Source: Syntrophobacterales bacterium
GTDB lineage: Bacteria > Desulfobacterota > Syntrophorhabdia > Syntrophorhabdales > WCHB1-27
NCBI GenBank assembly: GCA_017881765.1
Contig: JADGQN010000292.1
Location: 1 to 6,214 of the forward strand
Direction of reading: 5' to 3'
Length of the DNA stretch: 6,214 nucleotides
The translations under genes were made by a program, and so were the position numbers. Of the stretch, positions 1-5,549 are shown piece by piece (position 1 is the stretch's first letter; every line of letters begins with the position of its first letter). The notes beneath the pieces are model-generated. The model ran no database searches and was not told the DNA's origin. It saw only the letters and a list, made by a program, of their open reading frames with translations.

Positions 1-301
1 AGTCGAGAGAGTCTTCGACGGGAAGCACAAAACAGGCGGCCAATTGTCCCAGCTCTCGACCCGCATTCATCAGGGTAGGGGAATTAGGCAGGAACTCCAT
101 GCCGGCCATCATGTTGTGAAAGGCCTTGGCCATACGTTCACGGTCCCCGGACTTATAATGATCTTCCGCCTGAGCGATGGCGCGGGCAACCCGGGTGAAG
201 AGTTCGTCCGGTGTCTCTACCGGTTCACCCTCTTCATTCTTGATCAGGTATCTTTTCTTGAGAACGAGCAGGGCACTTTCATCCAGCATGGGTCGATGCA
301 T
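1..301 (-). CDS. nrdJ: Class II ribonucleoside-triphosphate/diphosphate reductase, adenosylcobalamin-dependent (N-terminal part, cut by window edge)
   Basis: Reverse-strand translation from ATG at 301 gives 100 residues open to the left edge. Residues 70-81 read FLPNSPTLMNAG and residues 86-95 read QLAACFVLPV, the conserved opening of class II ribonucleotide reductases. Cys90 sits where family members carry the first cysteine of the substrate-reducing redox pair. The start of the protein (LLVLKKRYLIKN, then ETPDELFTRVARAIA) also fits NrdJ, and no ATP-cone domain is visible. The enzyme reduces ribonucleotides to deoxyribonucleotides in the cytoplasm, using adenosylcobalamin as radical source and needing no oxygen. 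The start is constrained: an in-frame TAG lies upstream inside the end of cobO, and no in-frame GTG or TTG lies between. ATG at 289 is an alternative. No strong Shine-Dalgarno sequence is seen, so translation may depend on coupling to cobO, 34 nt upstream. Thiyl-radical and C-terminal cysteines are outside the window. Confidence 0.93.
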   Translation of the reverse strand, partial: MHRPMLDESALLVLKKRYLIKNEEGEPVETPDELFTRVARAIAQAEDHYKSGDRERMAKAFHNMMAGMEFLPNSPTLMNAGRELGQLAACFVLPVEDSLD

Positions 302-335
302 CTCTAATGCAATCTCTTGCTGAATGGGCTCTTTG

Positions 336-902
336 TCAATAGTCTACGCCCTTTTGAGGTTCGATCTTTTGCCGGTACGCGTGCTTTATCTCCTTCATTT
401 CGGTGACGGTGTGCGCCCGGTTTGTAACCTCGGGATGGGCGTCGCGCCCCGTCAATATGAGGTGTAAAAGAGGAGGTTTGTTATCTATCAGATCGAGCAC
501 CTGTGGAAGGTCAAGGAGCCCCAAGTGAAGCGCATTATTAATCTCATCGAGAACAAGGAGATCGAATCGACCCGAAAGGAGCTTCTCTTTGGCGAGCTGT
601 ATTGCTTCTTGAGCATTTGCCCTGTGTTCCTCGAAGGAATACGGATTACCCTGGATGCCGCAAAACCCTTTTCCCATCATGTTAAATTCAATGTTTGGCG
701 CAAGTCTCTTGAACCCGTCTATCTCGCCTGCATACATGTCGCCTTTCATGAACTCGATGATGCAGACCTTGAGGTCGTGTCCAACGGCTCGGAGTGCCAT
801 GCCCATCGCCGAGGTGGTTTTTCCTTTGCCGTTGCCCGTGAGCACAATGGTAAGTCCTACTTTTTCCTTCGGTTCTAGAACCTGAAGTTCCATTTGTTCC
901 AT
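336..902 (-). CDS. cobO: Cob(I)alamin adenosyltransferase, CobO/CobA/BtuR family
   Basis: Transfers the 5'-deoxyadenosyl group of ATP to cob(I)alamin or a cobinamide precursor, making adenosylcobalamin in the cytoplasm. Counting from the GTG at 911, the P-loop GNGKGKTT is at residues 26-33, followed by SAMGMALRAVG. IIEFMKGD is at 51-58, a Walker B-like strand DLLVLDEIN at 117-125, and LTGRDAHPEV at 153-162. The C-terminus VTEMKEIKHAYRQ...GVDY is the usual family ending. At 188-191 residues it matches the usual length of about 190-200 and shows no damage. I chose ATG 902 because GAGG (in GAGGTGAG) lies 8 nt before it. GTG at 911 is in frame, with AGGAG only 4 nt upstream, and remains possible. 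The gene is first in a minus-strand unit with nrdJ, which needs the product as cofactor. No corrinoid biosynthesis gene is adjacent, so salvage or cofactor supply to NrdJ is the likely role (inference). Confidence 0.95.
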   Translation of the reverse strand: MEQMELQVLEPKEKVGLTIVLTGNGKGKTTSAMGMALRAVGHDLKVCIIEFMKGDMYAGEIDGFKRLAPNIEFNMMGKGFCGIQGNPYSFEEHRANAQEAIQLAKEKLLSGRFDLLVLDEINNALHLGLLDLPQVLDLIDNKPPLLHLILTGRDAHPEVTNRAHTVTEMKEIKHAYRQKIEPQKGVDY

Positions 903-939
903 GGGTCTCACCTCACTCCTGACGTAATCGGGGCCAGGG

Positions 940-969
940 TCCTTACAGGATGCTTCCTTACAGGATGCT
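940..969. repeat. Perfect 15-bp tandem duplication in the cobO leader
   Basis: The unit TCCTTACAGGATGCT occurs twice with no gap, at 940-954 and 955-969. It lies between the predicted cobO transcription start (about 997) and the cobO start codon, so it would be in the 5' untranslated RNA. Just beside it, CGCTAGCG (971-978) is an 8-bp palindrome. The repeat may be a recent slippage duplication or a doubled binding site; the sequence does not decide. Confidence 0.85.
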
Positions 970-1003
970 ACGCTAGCGCTATCCCGAAAAGTTACCTTTT
1001 CTG

Positions 1004-1033
1004 ATTATAACATTGGATACAAAGGTGTGTGCA
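1004..1033 (-). promoter_or_regulatory. Predicted extended -10 promoter for cobO-nrdJ
   Basis: Read on the minus strand, positions 1009-1004 are TATAAT, preceded by TG one base upstream (TGTTATAAT), which is an extended -10 element. A partial -35 hexamer TGCACA lies at 1033-1028 with an 18-nt spacer. Transcription would start near 997 and leave a leader of about 95 nt before the cobO ATG. The -35 overlaps the palindrome TGTGCACA (1028-1035), a possible repressor or activator site. Predicted by eye only. Confidence 0.55.
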
Positions 1034-1053
1034 CAAAAGATTGACGGAATTCC

Positions 1054-1082
1054 TTTACAACCTCGCGCCGTTATGGTATCAA
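1054..1082 (+). promoter_or_regulatory. Predicted sigma70-like promoter for the moxR operon
   Basis: TTTACA (1054-1059) and TATCAA (1077-1082) are separated by exactly 17 nt, matching the -35 and -10 consensus at five and four of six positions. Transcription would begin near 1089, about 50 nt before the moxR start. It diverges from the cobO promoter, so the intergenic stretch serves both units. Predicted by eye only. Confidence 0.45.
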
Positions 1083-1139
1083 ACGTGAGTTGCACAATCT
1101 GTTTCTGTCGCAGGAAACAACACTTCCGGAGGCATGATA

Positions 1140-2078
1140 GTGCGCTTTGATCTATGTAAAAAGATCGTTGAAAACGTTTCGCACGTGATTGTCGGTAAAG
1201 AGCATTCCATCGAGCTGCTTCTTGTGGCCTTGCTGGCGGACGGGCACGTGTTGATAGAAGATATTCCGGGTCTGGGGAAAACACTGATCGCCAAGTCCCT
1301 GGCGCGGAGCATCGGCGCCTCTTTTAAGAGGGTGCAATTTACCCCCGACCTGCTGCCCGCGGACATCACCGGTTTCAACGTTTACAATCAGCACGCAGGC
1401 CTTTTCACCTTCCAGCCCGGCCCGGTAATGACCAACGTGCTCGTTGCCGACGAGATCAACCGTACCATCCCGAGGACACAGTCAAGCCTGCTGGAGAGCA
1501 TGGAAGAGCGACAGGTGACGGTGGACGGCAAAACCTATATGCTCCCTCACCCTTTTTTCGTGATGGCCACACAGAATCCGATTGAGCTGGAAGGGACATT
1601 TCCCCTGCCCGAAGCCCAGCTTGACAGATTTCTCCTGCGCATACGACTGGGCTATCCCGATCAGGCCGAAGAGATAGCGATCCTGGAGCGCTTCCAGGAG
1701 AAAGATCCGCTGCGGGAGTTGGAGCCTGTCGCAACTCCTGAGCAGATCTCAGAGTTGCAGGACGGCCGAAAAAGGATTCGTGTTGCGCAGCCTGTGAGAG
1801 AATATATCACGAGCATCGTGAGCGCGACCCGCAACAGCCCGTCATTGCGCCTTGGCGCCAGTCCCCGTGGCTCCCTCGGCTTGATGCGGGCCGGGCAGGC
1901 CCTGGCGGCGCTGCACGGCCGTGAGTATGTTCTTCCTGACGATGTAAAGTCTTTGGCGATCCCTGTCCTGGCGCATCGCTTGATACTCAAAGAGCAGGAG
2001 CGGCTGCGGGGAGAGATACAAGAGCATCTCCTCGAAGAGATAGTCCATCGGATACCTGTGCCCGCTCCTGTCGAGTGA
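1140..2078 (+). CDS. MoxR-family AAA+ ATPase
   Basis: A cytoplasmic AAA+ ATPase of the MoxR subfamily, thought to act as a chaperone or remodelling factor for partners encoded beside it. Numbered from ATG 1134, the sequence shows GHVLIEDIPGLGKT with the Walker A lysine-threonine at residues 49-50. The MoxR signature QFTPDLLPADITG is at 68-80, Walker B VLVADEIN at 102-109, sensor 1 ATQNP at 145-149 and the arginine-finger motif PEAQLDRF at 159-166. A GASPRG motif typical of the sensor 2 region lies in the helical lid. The length (312-314 residues) is normal and all catalytic motifs are present. Start choice: GGAGG at 1128-1132 is 7 nt from GTG 1140 but only 1 nt from ATG 1134, so GTG is preferred; ATG 1134 is the conventional alternative. 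The gene opens an operon with DUF58 and DUF4129 genes. The specific target is unknown. Confidence 0.95.
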   Translation: MRFDLCKKIVENVSHVIVGKEHSIELLLVALLADGHVLIEDIPGLGKTLIAKSLARSIGASFKRVQFTPDLLPADITGFNVYNQHAGLFTFQPGPVMTNVLVADEINRTIPRTQSSLLESMEERQVTVDGKTYMLPHPFFVMATQNPIELEGTFPLPEAQLDRFLLRIRLGYPDQAEEIAILERFQEKDPLRELEPVATPEQISELQDGRKRIRVAQPVREYITSIVSATRNSPSLRLGASPRGSLGLMRAGQALAALHGREYVLPDDVKSLAIPVLAHRLILKEQERLRGEIQEHLLEEIVHRIPVPAPVE

Positions 2079-2087
2079 GGGATGGCG

Positions 2088-3287
2088 ATGGACGGGATTG
2101 ATCGCAGGGTCTCAAGCCTTTTCATCATTCCGCTCACGCTCGCTTTTGTTGGGGTGCTTCTCTTTGTTGCCCTCCTGAAAGGCCAGCGGGACCTCACGAT
2201 ACTATCTCTGATCCTCTTCGCCATCGTTGCCTGCGCAAAGCTCTGGACCAGATGGAGCCTGGCAGGCATTGCATGCCGCATCAGCATTGACAAGCGTCGG
2301 GTTTTTCCCGGTGAGAGACTCACCTTACGAGCAACTGCGGAAAATAGAAAGTTTCTCCCCGTGTGGCTGCAGGTCAGAGCGCTCATCGGCGGCCTTGCCC
2401 ATGGCGCATCTTCCGAAACCACGGTGACGGCTGAAACCAGCCTCTTATGGTATCAGAAGGTGCTATTCCAGTGGGAGCTGACAGCACGAGCGAGAGGGGT
2501 CCATCAGATTGGTCCTCTTGGTATCGCCTCCGGTGACCTGTTCGGTTTTTTTCCAAAGGAGAAGGAGATAGCGGAAACGATCGAAGTGATCATCTATCCG
2601 CGACTCGTTCCACTCCGGTCACTGGCCCTGCCGAAGCGCGATTTCTTCGGCATTCCCGGGGCTGAGAGCCCCGTACAGGATCCGGTCTACATCCTCGGCA
2701 CGAGAGACTACCAGCAGGGGCGGCCCGCAAAACATATTCACTGGAAGGCGACTGCCCGTCATCACAGGCTGCAGGAGAAGATTTTTGAACCGACAGAGCA
2801 GGAGAAGATCCTGCTTGCTCTCGATGTCGGCCAGTTCGCGCAGCATAAGGCGGAAGAAGAATTCGAACGCGCCCTCGAAGCCGTTGCGTCTGTGACCGCG
2901 TTAATGGACGAGCGAGGATGCTCCGTAGGCCTGATAACAAATGGTGCCATGAAAGGAGGAGGTCCGCCCATTCTTCCCATTGCAAGAAGTCCTCAGCAAC
3001 TCCCCGCAATGTTGGAGGCGCTCGCCAGACTGCAGATGGAACCGGCCCGGGATCTCATCGACATGATGCGCCTTCACATGGGATTGCCGTGGGGTATCAG
3101 TTGCTTATACTTTGCCCTTGAAGATGATGGTGCAGCGCAAGCTGCCGGAGAATTCTTTGCACGCAGGAGGATACCCGTTCTATTCTTTGTCAGTCAGGTG
3201 TTTGGCGCATCCGGAGAAACTCGCTCTATGCATGGCGGCGTCGTCCGCAGCCTCGACGAAATCCGGGTGATGGAGAGTCGCAGCTGA
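2088..3287 (+). CDS. DUF58 domain membrane protein (MoxR partner)
   Basis: Family of unknown biochemical function, usually encoded directly after moxR. Residue numbers are from ATG 2082. Two membrane segments lie near residues 11-32 and 36-54, followed by a long soluble region. The DUF58 signature appears as ILGTRDYQQGRPAKHIHWKA (204-223) and then TARHHRLQEKIFEP. After it comes a vWA-like strand LLALDVGQF (244-252). A functional MIDAS site would read DxSxS; here both serines are replaced (DVGQF), so metal binding is doubtful. Length (399-401) is normal. ATG 2088 is preferred because GAGGG at 2077-2081 is 6 nt upstream; ATG 2082 has only a 0-1 nt gap. The gene starts 3-9 nt after the moxR stop, and its stop overlaps the next start codon, pointing to one transcript and coupled translation. 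The C-terminal MESRS is nearly repeated as MESRK at the start of the next protein. Confidence 0.9.
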   Translation: MDGIDRRVSSLFIIPLTLAFVGVLLFVALLKGQRDLTILSLILFAIVACAKLWTRWSLAGIACRISIDKRRVFPGERLTLRATAENRKFLPVWLQVRALIGGLAHGASSETTVTAETSLLWYQKVLFQWELTARARGVHQIGPLGIASGDLFGFFPKEKEIAETIEVIIYPRLVPLRSLALPKRDFFGIPGAESPVQDPVYILGTRDYQQGRPAKHIHWKATARHHRLQEKIFEPTEQEKILLALDVGQFAQHKAEEEFERALEAVASVTALMDERGCSVGLITNGAMKGGGPPILPIARSPQQLPAMLEALARLQMEPARDLIDMMRLHMGLPWGISCLYFALEDDGAAQAAGEFFARRRIPVLFFVSQVFGASGETRSMHGGVVRSLDEIRVMESRS

Positions 3288-3297
3288 TGGAGAGTCG
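3268..3297 (+). repeat. 13-bp direct repeat spanning the DUF58 stop / next gene start
   Basis: TGATGGAGAGTCG occurs at 3268-3280 and again at 3285-3297, offset by 17 nt and so in different frames. The first copy encodes the DUF58 C-terminus (MESR) and supplies GGAGAG (3272-3277), a Shine-Dalgarno 9 nt before the next ATG. The second copy holds the overlapping TGATG stop/start and encodes MESR at the start of the next protein. Confidence 0.85.
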
Positions 3298-4708
3298 AAA
3301 AAACATGCTCTGGTATCTTGTGACCGGGGCGATGGAGTTGAGCTGGTTCTTTGCGTGGGCCATGTTTTCAGGCGCAGCCACCATGCATCGCCCTTTCCCT
3401 TTTTTCGAGGCGATCATCGCTTTTGCGCTTGCCGGATTCGTCACCCATGTCTCGACGGGAAAGGGATGGCGCATCGTCCAGATCCTGGGACTTCAGGTAT
3501 GCGGGTTTGTCTGTGCCGCGCTGATGATGATTCACCGGCTCTACTACGGTGTGTACGGGCTCCTCGACCATCGCTGGCTCCTGTCATTCTTCAATGGTCC
3601 GAAGGGTGCGCAAGCCTGGCTCATCCTTCTGGTGAACCTTTTTCTGATGTTGATAGTGTGGACAGCGGGATTGACTCTTGCCAGAAGACCAAAGGCTTAC
3701 TATGTCACGTGCGGCCGCTTCGATTTTGGTCTCGCGGCTTTTTTTGCGTTGTTCATTGCAAAGCTCATCGCCCTGACAAAAGGAGGGATGGTGATAAACG
3801 ATTCCCTCTCATTGCTCTTTGTTTTTCCCTTCTTTTTGTTCAGCCTTTTGTCGATTGGCATGGTCCGGATCGAGAACACTGCCCCAAAAGCGTTTCTCCC
3901 GGGATACCGGGGCATCGGCGTCATCGTGAGTTTTATTGCGGTTGTTCTTTTAGGGGCTGGAGGCTTGGTCATCTTTTTCTTGCCTGGTCTGACAGCAGCT
4001 GCACAGATGGGTTACCGCGTAGTCAAGGTTGCAGGAGCGCCGCTGGGATATCTGTTCGTCGCAGTCGTACGTTTCATGTTCATGCCCCGGGGTAACCGGC
4101 CCGATGCGTCGGCTGAATCTTCCAAGGGCATCGACTGGGATCTGATCAAGCCGAGCCCACACAGCTGGTGGGTAGAGCTTTTGGAAAAAATCCTTGGCTG
4201 GGGGCTCTGGGGATTCGTGCTGCTAGCTTTGCTTGTTGTTGCCGGTATCGCTGCCTTCTATGCCTTGAAATGGCTGTTTTCGAGGACCTCGGTGAGCGAA
4301 GAGAGAGAACGCCGGAGAAACTCCGCCTCTTCGTGGCTTGCGAGATTGTGGGCCTTGCTGATCAACTCTTACAGGAAGGTCTTGCGCAGTGTGAGGGGTT
4401 ATCAAAAGGCGGCCGAGCTGTACAGCGCTCTCTTGGGCTGGGCGCGCCGAAGCGGTCTTTCACATGCGCGAACAGAGACCCCTTTAGAGTTCGGTGCACG
4501 CCTGAATAGCCGATTTCCGGATCTGGCGCCGCAGGTCGAACTGATCGTCAGTGGCTTCAACCAGGAGGTGTACGGAGAAGCGGCTCTGAGTGGTATACAG
4601 CTGGCGGCCATCCGGTTAGCCTGGCGCGCCCTGTGCAGCCCGGTCCACTGGCCGTCGCGGGTCAGGGGCTGGTTCTTGAGGCCATCGCCAACGGAGATTG
4701 AAACGTGA
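3287..4708 (+). CDS. Polytopic membrane protein with C-terminal DUF4129 domain, transglutaminase core absent
   Basis: Third gene of the MoxR operon, 473 residues. About eight hydrophobic segments lie near residues 8-30, 38-55, 64-84, 110-131, 147-163, 174-192, 207-232 and 247-266. A hydrophilic loop (267-302) follows, then a last membrane helix (303-330), a strongly basic stretch (SEERERRRNS, 337-346) likely to be cytoplasmic, and a DUF4129 domain at about 374-448 (Y..LL.W.RRSGL, then TETPLEFGARL and FNQEVYGE). This is the layout of TgpA-like proteins, which carry a transglutaminase core between the membrane bundle and the last helix. Here only about 36 residues occupy that place and no Cys-His-Asp set is seen. 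The function is unknown, perhaps a membrane anchor or scaffold for the MoxR/DUF58 pair (inference). ATG 3287 overlaps the DUF58 stop by one base, with GGAGAG 9 nt upstream. Confidence 0.85.
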   Translation: MESRKNMLWYLVTGAMELSWFFAWAMFSGAATMHRPFPFFEAIIAFALAGFVTHVSTGKGWRIVQILGLQVCGFVCAALMMIHRLYYGVYGLLDHRWLLSFFNGPKGAQAWLILLVNLFLMLIVWTAGLTLARRPKAYYVTCGRFDFGLAAFFALFIAKLIALTKGGMVINDSLSLLFVFPFFLFSLLSIGMVRIENTAPKAFLPGYRGIGVIVSFIAVVLLGAGGLVIFFLPGLTAAAQMGYRVVKVAGAPLGYLFVAVVRFMFMPRGNRPDASAESSKGIDWDLIKPSPHSWWVELLEKILGWGLWGFVLLALLVVAGIAAFYALKWLFSRTSVSEERERRRNSASSWLARLWALLINSYRKVLRSVRGYQKAAELYSALLGWARRSGLSHARTETPLEFGARLNSRFPDLAPQVELIVSGFNQEVYGEAALSGIQLAAIRLAWRALCSPVHWPSRVRGWFLRPSPTEIET

Positions 4709-4742
4709 TGCGGCCCACTGAGCTGACGGAGCACCGCGGGGC

Positions 4743-4771
4743 TTGCGGGGCACCTCCTTCGACCCTATAAT
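4743..4771 (+). promoter_or_regulatory. Predicted promoter of the NUDIX gene, leaderless arrangement
   Basis: A perfect TATAAT at 4766-4771 is preceded, across 17 nt, by TTGCGG (4743-4748), which keeps the TTG of the -35 consensus. The NUDIX ATG is at 4778, only 6 nt after the -10. Transcription would therefore start at or within a base or two of the start codon. No Shine-Dalgarno sequence could fit in such a transcript. Prediction by eye. Confidence 0.6.
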
Positions 4772-4777
4772 AGATTT

Positions 4778-5455
4778 ATGATAGACGATAAGCAGAAGAC
4801 AGCGGCCCAAGAACCTGTGCTGACAGTGGATCGGATCGAGACAGCATTGCGCCGGGCTTTGCCGGGGCGAGCCGCGCAGATCTGCATGGCGCCTACCCCG
4901 AGACCGCTCGACCCGCCGAGACCGGACCACCGGCCACGCAGGGCTGGGGTACTCCTTCTTCTTTACGCCGGGGAGGAGGAGGGCGAACTCTGTCTGGTGC
5001 TGACGCGCCGAACCGATAGTGTTGCCAACCACAAGGGGCAAATAAGCCTGCCGGGTGGTGCCGTTGATCCCGGAGATCCTTCTACCGCGCACACGGCGCT
5101 TCGTGAGGCCTGCGAAGAGATCGGCATCTGCGGCAGCGACGTGCGCTTGCTCGGCGAACTGACGCCTGTCTATATCGAGCCCAGCGACTTCTGTATTCAA
5201 CCCCATATCGCCTATCTGTCCCACAGGCCAACCTTTGAGCTGCAGCCTGATGAGGTGGCCGAACTACTGGAGGTGCCCGTTAGCCATTTTCTGGGTGATC
5301 GCAACAAGGCTGTCGAGGACTGGATACTACATGAACAGCCCATGCGCGTACCGTATTTCGATGTTTTCGGCCACAAGGTTTGGGGCGCCACAGCGATGGT
5401 ACTGGCTGAGTTTGCGGCCGTAGTGTCGGATGCTTCCGACCTGAAACCCACTTAA
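4778..5455 (+). CDS. NUDIX hydrolase, CoA pyrophosphatase (NudL/CoAse) type
   Basis: Probably cleaves coenzyme A or its derivatives to 3',5'-ADP and 4'-phosphopantetheine in the cytoplasm. Residues 72-90 read LCLVLTRRTDSVANHKGQIS, followed by LPGGAVDPGD. This matches the CoA-specific signature of the family (LLTxR..., H.GQ, PGGAVD) upstream of the NUDIX box. The box runs from G94 through D100, then ALREACEEIGI (107-117), with R109, E110, E113 and E114 as the expected Mg-binding and catalytic set. The one-residue longer spacing before RE is normal for CoAse proteins. Length is 225 residues, slightly longer than the usual 190-210 through an N-terminal extension. ATG 4778 is chosen although no Shine-Dalgarno is present: TATAAT ends 6 nt before it, so the mRNA is probably leaderless. 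GTG codons at residues 14 and 17 also lack ribosome binding sites. It is the same strand as the MoxR operon but has its own promoter, so no functional link is implied. Confidence 0.9.
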   Translation: MIDDKQKTAAQEPVLTVDRIETALRRALPGRAAQICMAPTPRPLDPPRPDHRPRRAGVLLLLYAGEEEGELCLVLTRRTDSVANHKGQISLPGGAVDPGDPSTAHTALREACEEIGICGSDVRLLGELTPVYIEPSDFCIQPHIAYLSHRPTFELQPDEVAELLEVPVSHFLGDRNKAVEDWILHEQPMRVPYFDVFGHKVWGATAMVLAEFAAVVSDASDLKPT

Positions 5456-5519
5456 ATGTAACGTTTCAAATTCCAAATCACAATATCGAAATCCCAAACA
5501 ATTTTCCAATAATGAACTA
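5456..5519. other. AT-rich intergenic tract with degenerate AAATYCCAAA units
   Basis: This 64-nt stretch between the NUDIX stop and the transposon hairpin is far richer in A+T than its surroundings and contains no gene. AAATTCCAAA (5468-5477) and AAATCCCAAA (5489-5498) differ at one base and are spaced 21 nt apart, with a weaker relative (ATTTTCCAAT) at 5501-5510. No terminator with a U-tract is visible for the NUDIX gene. It may include the right tip of the insertion element or the insertion target. Confidence 0.5.
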
Positions 5520-5540
5520 CCCCGCAGCAGAGCTGCGAGG
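5520..5540. repeat. Right-end (3') subterminal hairpin repeat of the insertion sequence
   Basis: The core CGCAGC-AGA-GCTGCG forms a 6-bp stem with a 3-nt loop, and outer CC/GG can pair across one C-A mismatch. It starts 9 nt beyond the tnpA stop codon and is identical over 21 nt to the copy at 6056-6076. Likely the hairpin bound by the transposase dimer; no T-run follows, so a terminator role is unlikely. Confidence 0.8.
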
Positions 5541-5549
5541 TATCAAAGG

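Noticed and set aside
44..307. Plus-strand open frame of 87 codons
   Set aside because: It lies antisense to the nrdJ N-terminus, whose class II reductase motifs are unmistakable; the plus-strand product has no recognisable features.
912..1003. Cobalamin riboswitch before cobO
   Set aside because: The leader is only about 95 nt and contains a 15-bp tandem repeat; a cobalamin riboswitch needs roughly 200 nt and a B12 box, neither of which is seen.
1661..2422. Minus-strand open frame of 253 codons
   Set aside because: Runs across the moxR/DUF58 boundary on the opposite strand; arginine- and serine-rich composition is typical of a shadow frame in GC-rich coding DNA.
3355..4095. Plus-strand open frame of 246 codons
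   Set aside because: Out-of-frame shadow of the DUF4129 membrane protein; composition rich in Arg, Cys and His, with no domain.
4708..4770. 20-codon open frame starting with a TGATG overlap at the end of the DUF4129 gene
   Set aside because: GGAG is about 11 nt upstream, but the product has no recognisable features, is very short, and ends inside the NUDIX promoter -10. Probably chance.
5520..5540. Rho-independent terminator for the NUDIX gene
   Set aside because: The stem-loop is identical to the one at the far end of the insertion sequence and has no T-run on either strand.
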